From contig NZ_FOEH01000007.1 in assembly GCF_900110695.1 (NCBI RefSeq), forward strand, positions 97,209 through 161,208: a stretch of 64,000 nucleotides of DNA, in the 5' to 3' direction. Shown piece after piece: positions 16,859 through 25,044 of this stretch (its first letter is position 1; each line of letters begins with the position of its first letter). This DNA is from Virgibacillus subterraneus (GTDB lineage: Bacteria > Bacillota > Bacilli > Bacillales > Amphibacillaceae). The notes under the pieces are model-generated. The model saw only the letters and a program-made list of their open reading frames with translations. It was not told the origin of the DNA and searched no databases. A program made the position numbers and the translations under genes.

Positions 16859-17581
16859 ATTATTATAGGAAGAGATATTTTTGAATCCGACTTTGAAAGC
16901 AATTGTCAGAATAGATTCTCCCGTTTGAATAAGAAGTTGCTGACTCTTTATCAGACGGTAAAGCTGGAGCCACGAATATGGCGATAAGCCTGTTTGTTTT
17001 TTAAACATATGTGCAAACTGATATTTATTTATCCCAGACTGCTCAGCCATTTCAGCAAGTGTCCAGTTCTCATCATAGCCCTCCTTTAAAGCATTGGTTA
17101 CATTCTCTAGTTCACCAGACACTACCGGTAAATCATTAGAGTGTGAACCAGGACTATTTTGCAACATAAGTATGGCAAGCTGGGTAAGACTATTTTCAAT
17201 AAATAATTCATTGGACGAAACAGTTATGTATTCACGAATAAAGGATATCCAGTTCACGATTTGCGGGTTTATAGAAGGTAATAATGCGAATTCCGGGTCA
17301 GTTAGTTTAAAACCTAGCTGTTCCGCTACTTCCCGTAATAAGGATTGCTCAACCTCCACCAGAAACTTCTCTTCGGTGACATGAAGCTGTTTATGCTGCT
17401 GGCCTGGATTTAAAATTAAAGAATTACCAGCATCAATTGATATATCTCGCTGACCTGTTTGATAAAGTCCTTTTCCATATGGTGAAAAAATCAGCTTATA
17501 GCATTCGTCACTTCTCCAATTACGCTCCCCCAAACTATCATGACGCATGAGAAGCAAGCCTTTATCGTGTTCTAATATCAT
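16793..17581 (-). CDS. AraC family transcriptional regulator
   Basis: An N-terminal cupin-like sensor part (GNSLILNPGQQHKQLHV, about residues 50-66) precedes two HTH units near the C-terminus (WTLAEMAEQSGINKYQFAHMFKKQTG and ILTIAFKVGFKNISSYNNLFKKVYG), the AraC/XylS DNA-binding domain ending TPTEFR. Start at 17581 follows AGGGGG. It converges on the MFS gene with a 66-bp overlap, so it may regulate that exporter, but this is inference. Confidence 0.9.
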   Translation of the reverse strand: MILEHDKGLLLMRHDSLGERNWRSDECYKLIFSPYGKGLYQTGQRDISIDAGNSLILNPGQQHKQLHVTEEKFLVEVEQSLLREVAEQLGFKLTDPEFALLPSINPQIVNWISFIREYITVSSNELFIENSLTQLAILMLQNSPGSHSNDLPVVSGELENVTNALKEGYDENWTLAEMAEQSGINKYQFAHMFKKQTGLSPYSWLQLYRLIKSQQLLIQTGESILTIAFKVGFKNISSYNNLFKKVYGRTPTEFRMFYRNNK

Positions 17582-17717
17582 CTCGCAAACCCCCTTACCT
17601 ACAATAAATATGATTATTGGAACCATATTCATTTTAATTCTTCTAAATTACAGAATAACATACTGATTAGCTCTCATTAAAAAAAGCCGCCTCAATGGAA
17701 GGCAGCCCATGTTAATT

Positions 17718-17819
17718 TCAACGACTATAACTCTTATTTTTCCGCTTGTTCATAAATTTTCTAACCATTGGATAAATAATTGGCCCGTATTTTATCAATC
17801 TTCTTATAAGCTTTCCCAT
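17718..17819 (-). CDS. Small basic protein (33 aa)
   Basis: The ATG at 17819 has GGAGGAATT upstream and encodes MGKLIRRLIKYGPIIYPMVR followed by a basic tail KFMNKRKNKSYSR. It is strongly basic with an amphipathic middle. Similar tiny proteins occur in Bacillaceae, but I cannot name a family. The very good ribosome binding site is the main support. Confidence 0.5.
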   Translation of the reverse strand: MGKLIRRLIKYGPIIYPMVRKFMNKRKNKSYSR

Positions 17820-17893
17820 TTTCAATTCCTCCATTAAGTAATCATTCACAGGTAGTATTCCTTTTAATAGAAGAAATCAAACAAGTTTGTTGG

Positions 17894-18214
17894 TTAACTT
17901 AATATACTAAACGGAAAAAATAGCCACGCATCGTCAACATAGACTACCATTATCCCGCCGATTACGAATCCAAGGACTAGAAATGCAACATAGTGAAGTC
18001 CACTTTTTACCCAGTTAAATGAATACGCCAAAGCCAAAACGATGAATACGAACGTCAATCCGACTGTTAGCTGACCGATTGAAAAGCCGCCCAAAAAACT
18101 GAAAATATAAGTGCATAAGGCAGAAACCCAATACATTTTAGGCTTGCCTTTAATAGCCAAAACGACTGATATCAATGTGATCAGTACAAACCCGTAGAAG
18201 ATTAACGTAAACAT
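17894..18214 (-). CDS. Integral membrane protein (106 aa)
   Basis: Four hydrophobic segments (about 2-20, 28-47, 48-66, 75-92) with short loops. AAGGAGCG precedes the ATG. No conserved motif is recognised. A stand-alone gene of unknown function. Confidence 0.65.
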   Translation of the reverse strand: MFTLIFYGFVLITLISVVLAIKGKPKMYWVSALCTYIFSFLGGFSIGQLTVGLTFVFIVLALAYSFNWVKSGLHYVAFLVLGFVIGGIMVVYVDDAWLFFPFSILS

Positions 18215-18265
18215 TGTACTCGCTCCTTATTTATTTTTGCCGAACAAAAGGAACACATCTCCAGC

Positions 18266-18754
18266 CTATGTTACAGATTGTGCCAATGGTTCCGATATGA
18301 CATCAATGATTTCCGTATCTTTATATACAAATCGATAACTATAAGTATTCCGCTCATCAAGCATTTTCGGTAAAAAATATTTTATGTTTTCGATCACACC
18401 AAAATTTTCATCATGCAGTACCCATGAAAGTTTTTTCCAATCCAATATACCTTCATCAGTGCTCTTCGGTGTAGTATATGTATATGATTCTGGTACCTCT
18501 GCAATGAACACATACATACCACCAAGGTCCTTGCCATCTGCTTCCCAACATACATTTCCTTTGTACATAATATTTTTGGGTTCACTTATACCTGTTTCTT
18601 CGTCTATCTCGCGCAGGATGCAATCAAGGGCAGTTTCATTATCTTCTACCTTTCCACCTACGCCATTCCACATCCCCATCCAAGCAGGAGACTCTCTGTT
18701 CAGCAATAGAATCTCATCTCTTCTTTTTATGAAGCAAATCGTATAGTTAAGCAT
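18266..18754 (-). CDS. NUDIX hydrolase (MutT / 8-oxo-dGTPase-like)
   Basis: The 162-residue protein has the full Nudix box GGKVEDNETALDCILREIDEETGI (about residues 32-55) after NYTICFIKRRDEILLLNRE and WMGMWNGVGGK, the order seen in oxidised nucleotide hydrolases. A VLHDENFGVIENIKYFLP segment follows. The role as a nucleotide-pool sanitiser is inferred from the family. AGGAG precedes the start. Confidence 0.87.
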   Translation of the reverse strand: MLNYTICFIKRRDEILLLNRESPAWMGMWNGVGGKVEDNETALDCILREIDEETGISEPKNIMYKGNVCWEADGKDLGGMYVFIAEVPESYTYTTPKSTDEGILDWKKLSWVLHDENFGVIENIKYFLPKMLDERNTYSYRFVYKDTEIIDVISEPLAQSVT

Positions 18755-18775
18755 TCCTTTGTCTCCTTCTCATAC

Positions 18776-18928
18776 CTATTCTTCTTCATACTCAATTAAT
18801 GCCACAACATTCCCAAATCCAGCTGTTATTTGTATGTTTAAGACCTTAGTTTGCTTTTCATTTATAAACTGATTCACTTTATCTTCTAATCTTCCTGAAG
18901 TCATTGCATCTAAAATTTTAACTCTCAT
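18776..18928 (-). CDS. Small protein, possibly Cse60-like
   Basis: The 50-residue protein starts MRVKILDAMTSGRLEDKVNQ and ends VVALIEYEEE, behind AAGGAG at 8 nt. The pattern (short beta strand, helix with LExxVNxFI, then strand and an acidic end) resembles the small sporulation protein Cse60 family, but only loosely. It lies in a series of minus-strand NUDIX genes. Confidence 0.5.
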   Translation of the reverse strand: MRVKILDAMTSGRLEDKVNQFINEKQTKVLNIQITAGFGNVVALIEYEEE

Positions 18929-18986
18929 TTGATAATCTCCTTGATATTGATTTTGTTTAGCTTGTCATCTTCTCTATTTCATCCTA

Positions 18987-19445
18987 CTAGTTACCCACAT
19001 TTAAAATGTCCATATAAGGGGTTATGAAATTTCGGTAAACATCAAGTAAATCGTTTGGGAGATGGTTTAATTGAAAAAACTGAACATCTACAGATTCTGT
19101 TCTATCTATTTTAATATCGCCTCGAACTTCATCCGTTGTATAGACTGCAGTTACGGAGTAAAATTCATCGCCATTAGCAACCTTTAAATAGTATTCTTCA
19201 CCTGAAAAAATACCTAGTAACTTTAGATTGCCAATAGTCAAATTGGTCTCTTCTTTGACCTCTCTTCGCGCAGTATCTTCCATACTTTCTCCCAATTCCA
19301 TAAGGCCACCTGGCAATCCCCAGCCGCCATCTGATCTATGCTGCAATAATAATTCATTTTTGTCATTTAAAATTAATACGACTGCCCCTGGCAATATTAG
19401 TGGTCTGTGCCCAACTAATTCTCTTAACTCTTTAACATAATCCAT
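18987..19445 (-). CDS. NUDIX hydrolase
   Basis: 152 residues with Nudix box GGLMELGESMEDTARREVKEETNL (about 46-69), preceded by GAVVLILNDKNELLLQHRSD and WGLPGG. The remainder has EEYYLKVANGDEFYSV and DVQFFQLNHLP, common in the MutT/YtkD-like Bacillus NUDIX enzymes. Substrate is unknown. The start follows GGGTGAAAA within the 3' end of the broken gene upstream. Confidence 0.88.
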   Translation of the reverse strand: MDYVKELRELVGHRPLILPGAVVLILNDKNELLLQHRSDGGWGLPGGLMELGESMEDTARREVKEETNLTIGNLKLLGIFSGEEYYLKVANGDEFYSVTAVYTTDEVRGDIKIDRTESVDVQFFQLNHLPNDLLDVYRNFITPYMDILNVGN

Positions 19446-19448
19446 TAT

Positions 19449-19715
19449 TTAAGTTTTCACCCTTTTAATTTTCACAAATTCAATAAACCAGTAAAGTGCA
19501 ATCCACGGTAAAATATACCAGGTAACCCATTCAAAAATCGGAAGTATACCTATTAGATTGAAGCTCTCAGTAAATATTAGAAAACTTGGCTTATTGCCAT
19601 GCCTTAATAAGCCTTAGTTGCACTTATGCAGTAAGAAAGTATTTATACTTTTTTATCTGCTAAAAATAAAGAACAAAATTCCTAAGACAATTGTGCCTCG
19701 TATATAAAACGGCAT
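19449..19715 (-). pseudogene. Small membrane protein gene interrupted by the two-hairpin repeat
   Basis: From ATG 19715 (AGGAG upstream) the frame gives MPFYIRGTIVLGILFFIF, then the repeat (19577-19662) adds Ser-Arg-stop. After the repeat the same frame resumes: IFTESFNLIGILPIFEWVTW, then ILPWIALYWFIEFVKIKRVKT and stop. Both halves are hydrophobic and look like one membrane protein of about 60 residues. The insert with its junctions keeps the reading frame but carries in-frame stop codons. Confidence 0.72.
19577..19662 (-). repeat. Two-hairpin repeat element, copy 4 (inside a gene)
   Basis: TAGCAG-A-TAAAAAAGTAT pairs with ATACTTTCTTACTGC apart from one changed base, then CATAAGTGCAACTAAGG. 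Hairpin 2 is GGCTTATT with AATAAGCC, a different but still paired stem compared with other copies (compensatory change). It follows CTTTATTTTT on the coding strand. Confidence 0.88.
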
Positions 19716-19727
19716 TGTAAAATTCTC

Positions 19728-20186
19728 CTATTTCATCAAGCTAATCTCTAATCGGATCATATCGGTGCATCTAATCCCATCCTCGATAATTTCTTCCTCA
19801 TAATTTTTTGTAAAAAAATCCTTTTCAATTCCAGTAATTCTGAATCCGCACTTCTGATAAAGGGCCAACTGATTTATACTCGAGTTGCCAGTTCCAACTT
19901 CAATATGGGTAAACCCTTGAAACCGTGCGTTTGCTATAGCATGTGTTACTAGTTGTTTGCCGACACCTTTCCCTTGTTCACCCTCTTCAACCGCTATATT
20001 TTTAATTTCAATTATGTTCGAATTGATTGGCAGAAGTATATATACTCCTATCAATCTATTATCAATTTTTGCTACATAACACTGCCCCTGCTCTAGGTAC
20101 TCCTGGATAAGATCTTCAGATGGATCCGCTAAAAGAAGTAAATTCATTGGTGCCGCTTCACTTGATTTTAATTTTTGAATTTCCAT
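19728..20186 (-). CDS. GNAT family N-acetyltransferase
   Basis: The protein starts MEIQKLKSSEAAPMNLLLLA and has IEIKNIAVEEGEQGKGVGKQLV as the acetyl-CoA loop, then HIEVGTGNSSINQLALYQKCGFRI, close to the Bacillus YvbK-like acetyltransferases. The ATG at 20186 follows AGGTGAT; a GTG three codons upstream overlaps the ribosome binding site. Acceptor is unknown. Confidence 0.87.
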   Translation of the reverse strand: MEIQKLKSSEAAPMNLLLLADPSEDLIQEYLEQGQCYVAKIDNRLIGVYILLPINSNIIEIKNIAVEEGEQGKGVGKQLVTHAIANARFQGFTHIEVGTGNSSINQLALYQKCGFRITGIEKDFFTKNYEEEIIEDGIRCTDMIRLEISLMK

Positions 20187-20290
20187 TATGATCACCTATT
20201 CCTTATCCTTTATATTATTTCGATTTCCGACATTGATTTCCCTCTAATTATGCTAAAATTAAACCTAACCAAAATAGGGGGAAACTGAGT

Positions 20291-21151
20291 ATGGAACAAG
20301 AAATGATCTATTTTATTAGTAAAGCACTACCAAAATTGAAAATCCATGGTTATAGGCGCAATACACATGGATGGGATAACGATATAATTATTGTAAACGA
20401 AAATACTGTTTTTCGTTTTCCCAAGAATGACAAAGTTGCTGACAGAGTCATGTCCGAAGCCTTGCTTTTGAAGAAATTAAATAGGCATAAGCCCTTCGTG
20501 ACAATTCCAGATTACACACTGTTATATGATGAAAATAATAAACTAAGATGTGTTTATTATGAATACATTGAGGGGCAGCCACTAGAGCAACAACAAATTA
20601 ATGATAGAAACGCAATGCTGCTTGGTGATTTTTTAACCAAGTTGCACAGAATGAATCATCCGAAGTTAAGCACTCTCCATACATACGATTACTGGAACGA
20701 CTTATTTACATCTGTAAGGGAGAATGTTTATCCAGAGTTAAGCGAATTCCAACAGCAAACAATCACTTGCGTATTTACCAGATTTTTAGATACACTTCCT
20801 ACCCTTTCATATCCAACAACTGTAATTCATGGTGACCTTTCAACTTCGAACATCATCTGGAATGAGGGTGAAGTTACAGGAATTATCGATTTTACCGATG
20901 CACAAATTGGCGATCCAGCTTTTGACTTTGCGGGTTTCTATTGGGAATTTGGGCCTGAATTCACGAAAAAAGTATTGTCTTATTACGAGGGTATTGAATC
21001 AAAAGAGTCTATCTTTGAAAGAGTAGAAAGTTTCTATGGATTGCAACCTGTTTTTCATGAACTTTTACATTCGATTCATAATGACGAAATCGTCGAATGG
21101 GACAGTGCATTATGGAGATTTTTAAACTTGAGTAATTTATGTGGGGCCTGA
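20291..21151 (+). CDS. Aminoglycoside phosphotransferase (APH) family kinase
   Basis: The 286-residue protein shows the APH kinase fold: NTVFRFPK with the nucleotide lysine, YIEGQPLEQQQ hinge region, catalytic loop VIHGDLSTSNIIW (about 178-190) and IIDFTDAQIGDPAFDFAGFYW as the metal-binding motif. The overall order resembles APH(2'')-type enzymes. Whether it confers resistance or phosphorylates a metabolite is not decidable. Start follows AGGGGGAAA. It stands alone on the plus strand. Confidence 0.82.
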   Translation: MEQEMIYFISKALPKLKIHGYRRNTHGWDNDIIIVNENTVFRFPKNDKVADRVMSEALLLKKLNRHKPFVTIPDYTLLYDENNKLRCVYYEYIEGQPLEQQQINDRNAMLLGDFLTKLHRMNHPKLSTLHTYDYWNDLFTSVRENVYPELSEFQQQTITCVFTRFLDTLPTLSYPTTVIHGDLSTSNIIWNEGEVTGIIDFTDAQIGDPAFDFAGFYWEFGPEFTKKVLSYYEGIESKESIFERVESFYGLQPVFHELLHSIHNDEIVEWDSALWRFLNLSNLCGA

Positions 21152-21183
21152 TAGAAGGTCCCCCGCATGGTTTAAAATTTCAC

Positions 21184-21588
21184 CTATATACCTTTCGTAT
21201 TCATTAAAACAATTCGCCAACCGTCCGGGTCTTCAATCGTTACTCTTCTTTCCTTCCAATAATCATTTTCAGGTAGGACACCAGGATAACCCATACTATG
21301 TAATCGATTCGCTACATGATCAATCTTACTTTTTTCCGGAATATAGAAGACTAGCAGATTATCTTCTGTTGGTGCAGGACAAGGACTCCCATCAGCATGT
21401 TTAGTGAATTCAAGATGATAACCTGCATTTGGCAACCCTAATATAACACCTGTATATCCGTCTGGATTCGCAAAGTCGGTTAACCGTTCTAAACCAAGAC
21501 CTTGCTCATAAAAATCGATTACTTCATCAAATTTGTCTGTTGGCCGTGCAATTCTAATTTGCGCTGCTGAAAAATCATTGAACTCCAT
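21184..21588 (-). CDS. yycE: VOC family protein, YycE-like
   Basis: The protein (134 aa) closely resembles B. subtilis YycE: AQIRIARPT, DFYEQGLGLERL, YHLEFTKHADG, LLVFYIPE and VTIEDPDGWRIVLMNTKGI. YycE is a VOC-fold protein of unknown reaction. AAGGAGCG lies upstream of the ATG, which is 1-2 nt beyond the stop of the preceding VOC gene, so the pair are coupled. Confidence 0.88.
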   Translation of the reverse strand: MEFNDFSAAQIRIARPTDKFDEVIDFYEQGLGLERLTDFANPDGYTGVILGLPNAGYHLEFTKHADGSPCPAPTEDNLLVFYIPEKSKIDHVANRLHSMGYPGVLPENDYWKERRVTIEDPDGWRIVLMNTKGI

Positions 21589-21589
21589 C

Positions 21590-21955
21590 CTATCGCTCCT
21601 TTATTTGTCCCAACTCTATTCTGTTTCCATCTGGGTCCAGGAATACTGCAATAATTCCCCATTCAAATTCAAGACGTTTATTTAAGAAAGCAACTCCATG
21701 CTTTTCCAATATTGAAACTTCTTCGTCCACGTCATTCACGTCAAGCCGCAGTACAACCGGATTTTGCTGCCTGCTTTTTTCATTTTCAGAACTGAATCCG
21801 CCTCTTTCGACCATAAGATATCCATCAGAAACATTAAATGATACTAAGTCCGCTTTTTCAAAATTCACATTTAGTTGAAGTACATTTTTATAAAAGTTGA
21901 TACACGCTTCGTATTGTTCGACAAATAATATCGTACCAAATTCCTTGAAATTCAT
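21590..21955 (-). CDS. VOC family protein (glyoxalase/bleomycin-resistance type)
   Basis: The 121-residue protein has the repeated beta-alpha-beta-beta-beta motif: FGTILFVEQYEACINFYKNVL, LVSFNVSDGYLMVERGG, VVLRLDVNDVDEEVSILEKHG and IAVFLDPDGNRIELGQ. The final FLDPDGNRIEL includes the usual metal glutamate. It may bind a drug or act on a small thiol adduct; unknown. It forms an operon with the neighbouring GNAT and YycE-like genes. Confidence 0.85.
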   Translation of the reverse strand: MNFKEFGTILFVEQYEACINFYKNVLQLNVNFEKADLVSFNVSDGYLMVERGGFSSENEKSRQQNPVVLRLDVNDVDEEVSILEKHGVAFLNKRLEFEWGIIAVFLDPDGNRIELGQIKER

Positions 21956-21956
21956 T

Positions 21957-22475
21957 TTATCCCTCTTTCACGAATTGGCTGAGATAGGGCCATCCGTATG
22001 CTGTTTCTTTGAGCTTTTCTCCATCAATTTCTAATTCTGCATGTCCCAGTTTTTTGCCACCCAAGGCTTCATAAAAATATTTTGCACCATTGTCCTCCAA
22101 AACCCATACTAACATGGTGGTCATACCCGCTTGCACCAGTTCTTCTGCAACTGGCTGGAGAAGTAACCTGCCAATACCTTTGCCCTGGTATTCCTCAAAT
22201 ATATAGATTGCATAGAGTTCTCCGTCATACCCTTCGTATTTCCCTTCCCTCTCCTTACCACCTGTTGAAAACCCAACAATTTCGCCATCGTTGTTTTCCG
22301 CTACAAACACACTGTTACTAGTCATGTTTCGTTTCCATAACTTGGTGCGATGATCATAATCCAATTTTTCCAAGTAAGTATCAGGGACGATATTTCTGTA
22401 TGTAGAACGCCAGCTATCAACATGTACCTTTGCTATATGTGGTGCGTCCTGTTGGGTTGCTTTTCTTATTTTCAT
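21957..22475 (-). CDS. GNAT family N-acetyltransferase
   Basis: 172 residues: MKIRKATQQDAPHIAKVHVDSWRSTYRNIVPDTYLEKL (the substrate-side helix typical of the Bacillus YhfO-like GNATs), ELYAIYIFEEYQGKGIGRLLL as acetyl-CoA loop, and MLVWVLEDNGAKYFYEALGG. AGGAGG precedes the ATG. Its stop is one base from the start of the next VOC gene, indicating coexpression. Confidence 0.9.
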   Translation of the reverse strand: MKIRKATQQDAPHIAKVHVDSWRSTYRNIVPDTYLEKLDYDHRTKLWKRNMTSNSVFVAENNDGEIVGFSTGGKEREGKYEGYDGELYAIYIFEEYQGKGIGRLLLQPVAEELVQAGMTTMLVWVLEDNGAKYFYEALGGKKLGHAELEIDGEKLKETAYGWPYLSQFVKEG

Positions 22476-22510
22476 AGAATTATAGCCTCCTGTTAAAAAA
22501 TGGTTTATAG

Positions 22511-23014
22511 TTAGTGCATTTTCTCCAAGATCTTATAATCCTTTGTTTTGATAACTTTAACATCATTGTCCTTAGCATAACGAATTAGATCCTGATAAAT
22601 AGTCTCAGGGTGAAAGTTGATTACTCTGATATTCAAACCTTTTATCACTTTTATAACTGCACATTTTTTTGCCCAGCTAACTCGCTTTAGTTTTAGTTCA
22701 GTAATCCGTGCAGGAGCTACCTCTTTTTTATAAATAGGTACAGCGAAGATATACGTTTTATATGTTATTTTTTCGTCATCAATAGTTAATTGAGAACTCA
22801 TAAAAATCAATAAAAATATTATTAGAAAACTAGGCTTATCTCCAAGCCTTTATATAGATAAGCCTTAGTTGCACTTATGCAGTAAGAAAGTATTTATACT
22901 TTCTTAACTGCCAAGTAACAAGAACAAATAATAAATATTGAATGCGGTAAAAGCAAGAGCCATCAAAAACAGAATAGTTCCTGATATATATTGTGTTTTA
23001 GCTTTATAAGTCAT
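22511..23014 (-). pseudogene. Membrane-anchored PH-like protein gene interrupted by the two-hairpin repeat
   Basis: ATG at 23014 begins MTYKAKTQYISGTILFLMAL followed by AFTAFNIYYLFLL. The repeat (22822-22912) then adds Gly-Ser-stop. Beyond it, in the same frame, comes IIFLLIFMSSQLTIDDEKITYKTYIFAVP and a domain with APARITELKLKRVSW that resembles a bacterial PH domain behind two membrane segments, ending at 22511. The total of 504 nt is divisible by three. A TTG at 22810 could start an isolated C-terminal half, but no ribosome binding site is obvious there. Confidence 0.75.
22822..22912 (-). repeat. Two-hairpin repeat element, copy 5 (inside a gene, best-preserved)
   Basis: GGCAGTTAAGAAAGTAT pairs with ATACTTTCTTACTGC around AA with one extra T. 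The linker CATAAGTGCAACTAAGG follows, then hairpin 2 (GGCTTATCT paired with AGATAAGCC) and TAGTTTTCTAAT. About 91 nt. It follows TTGTTACTT on the coding strand of the host gene. Confidence 0.92.
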
Positions 23015-23015
23015 G

Positions 23016-23183
23016 CTACTCCTTATCCAGGTCATTCTTCGGATAAAATTTTTCTTCCTGTTTTTCTTTCAGAGCTTTACCAACTTCTGAACTATCAATA
23101 CCGTGCCTGACCGCTACAGTAATGACAAGATAAGCTATGTAAAGTGTTAGTGCATAAAATATTATTGACATAATTATTCCCAT
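23016..23183 (-). CDS. Small single-pass membrane protein (55 aa)
   Basis: ATG at 23183 follows GGAGGAATAATT. The product has a hydrophobic N-terminus (IIMSIIFYALTLYIAYLVIT) and a charged tail (ALKEKQEEKFYPKNDLDKE). The stop is one base before the ATG of the interrupted PH-like gene (TAGCATG), so the two form an operon. Function is unknown. Confidence 0.6.
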   Translation of the reverse strand: MGIIMSIIFYALTLYIAYLVITVAVRHGIDSSEVGKALKEKQEEKFYPKNDLDKE

Positions 23184-23283
23184 AATTATTCCTCCTTGTA
23201 AATCTTATCATAACACAAAGATTTCACAATTCAGGATTTTTAAAAAAGGAGAACTAAGCCACCTTCTTTTCTGATGTTAACTG

Positions 23284-25044
23284 CTAATAAAGACTGCCGG
23301 ATTTCTTATTTTTAAATAATGATTTGGTATTTGTTTCCTGGACCATTTCAATTTCAATTCCCTTATTAAATTTCCGGGCACTTGCAATTGTAACCATATA
23401 AGCAACACCTAATGAAATAACAAGCATCAGTGTACCACCAGCTATCCCTGCTATTAATGGACTTGAGGCCTTCCAGGATAATAATGTCACAACAACACTA
23501 GCAATCGCACCAATAAATCCGTCTGTATCCTGAATTATATCCTGTAAAAATCCAATTGCATCTACTGGGACAATCAATAAAACGTATGGGATTAACGCCA
23601 GGAACAGATAGATATACGAGGCAATAAACAAAATAAATGCTGTACCAAATCTAAGTCTGTTCTGTGGATTGGCTGGATTGTATTTTGCTCCAATTGTTCC
23701 AAGCCATAATCCAATTGCACTAATTCCGACAGTTATGACAGCTTTCATGGCAATTCCAATGGCGAATTGTAAAATGGTCCACCCTAGAAAAGCTCCAACT
23801 GCAACTTCAAGTACTGTTAGCAGTGCGAAAGGTATCAGCCAGCTGATCCAAAGTTTTCCAAATGCAATATTTTTCCCTGACAATGGAAGCACACGCAAAA
23901 CCCACAGTGATGAAGCCTCCCGTGCAATAGATGAGGCAGCGAGTTGGCCATTAAAAATTGCAAAAGTAAAGAGGAAGGCAGCCTGAGCAATTGGCCATGA
24001 AATTTCGTTTGGCCCTCGTAAATCACATAAACTTGCACCACCCGTCATAAATCCGGCAATTCCAAATATGAAAAAGAATATAAGCGGTAAAAATACTAGC
24101 CATTCACGCATATCACGTTTAATTGCGAACCATTCTTTTTTTCCAACTGCGATTACCGGATGATGCAATTTGGGTCCTGATTTTTTAATTGCTGACTTCT
24201 TCTTCTTTTTACCTCCACCTTCACTTAATCGAATCCAACCAGTTCGGAAACCTTTTTCGACTAATGATGAAGTTAATAGAACACTTAATAGAGCAAGCAA
24301 CAGTATCAGTGCAAATGGTAATAAGAAATCCATTGAACCACTTGCAACATTTATGACAGCAGCACTGGCCCATCTGACCGGTACCCAATCTGGGAATAAT
24401 GGTAATCCAGATAATAGCACCTCAACTAGCGGCCGTTCATTTGCCAAATTCGGAATCATAAACATTAAATAGACAAATATCCCCGACAACACACTCATTG
24501 CCGTCATGAATTCATTAGCCTTGCTTGCTGGAACAACCTGGATCAGAACCAAATTAAATAAGTAGGCAAGTGAGAGCCCAATAATGTTTAATGAAATCAA
24601 TACTAGAATCATAACTGGATAATACAGCAGGTTCGCCTCAATTAAGATACCGTAAATAACCATTGGCACAACAAAAAAGACGAAAACCAATAGTGGTATC
24701 CCAATAAAACTTTGCAGATATTTCACCCAAAAAATATGTCGTGTTGGGATGGGTAATGTAAAAAGAAATCCCAAATCCGTAGCTGAGTACAGATGTTTAA
24801 ATACTTGTGGCAAGCCGAGCAAGATTATAATTCCAATAATTATTAAGAATCCATATGATAAAATTCCATTTAATACTGGCTCCGAGATGGACTCTCCTAC
24901 CGCCCAAACCCCTTTGGATAAAAAATATAATAGCACTGTGAGTATGCCAAGAGTGAAAAAGTAACTTATGTAATTTTTCTTAGGCTGTGTGCGGAACATG
25001 TTGACGAGAATTTTCCGTTGATTATTTAAAAGAACTTTAATCAT
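23284..25044 (-). CDS. ABC transporter permease (YthQ-like exporter subunit)
   Basis: 586 residues with about 12 hydrophobic segments in two halves and a basic lysine-rich loop (GGGKKKKKSAIKKSG, about 275-290) between them. This large permease type pairs with a YthP-like ATPase in Bacillus. The start overlaps the ATPase stop by 4 nt (ATGA), which ties the two together. The transported substrate is unknown. Confidence 0.85.
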   Translation of the reverse strand: MIKVLLNNQRKILVNMFRTQPKKNYISYFFTLGILTVLLYFLSKGVWAVGESISEPVLNGILSYGFLIIIGIIILLGLPQVFKHLYSATDLGFLFTLPIPTRHIFWVKYLQSFIGIPLLVFVFFVVPMVIYGILIEANLLYYPVMILVLISLNIIGLSLAYLFNLVLIQVVPASKANEFMTAMSVLSGIFVYLMFMIPNLANERPLVEVLLSGLPLFPDWVPVRWASAAVINVASGSMDFLLPFALILLLALLSVLLTSSLVEKGFRTGWIRLSEGGGKKKKKSAIKKSGPKLHHPVIAVGKKEWFAIKRDMREWLVFLPLIFFFIFGIAGFMTGGASLCDLRGPNEISWPIAQAAFLFTFAIFNGQLAASSIAREASSLWVLRVLPLSGKNIAFGKLWISWLIPFALLTVLEVAVGAFLGWTILQFAIGIAMKAVITVGISAIGLWLGTIGAKYNPANPQNRLRFGTAFILFIASYIYLFLALIPYVLLIVPVDAIGFLQDIIQDTDGFIGAIASVVVTLLSWKASSPLIAGIAGGTLMLVISLGVAYMVTIASARKFNKGIEIEMVQETNTKSLFKNKKSGSLY

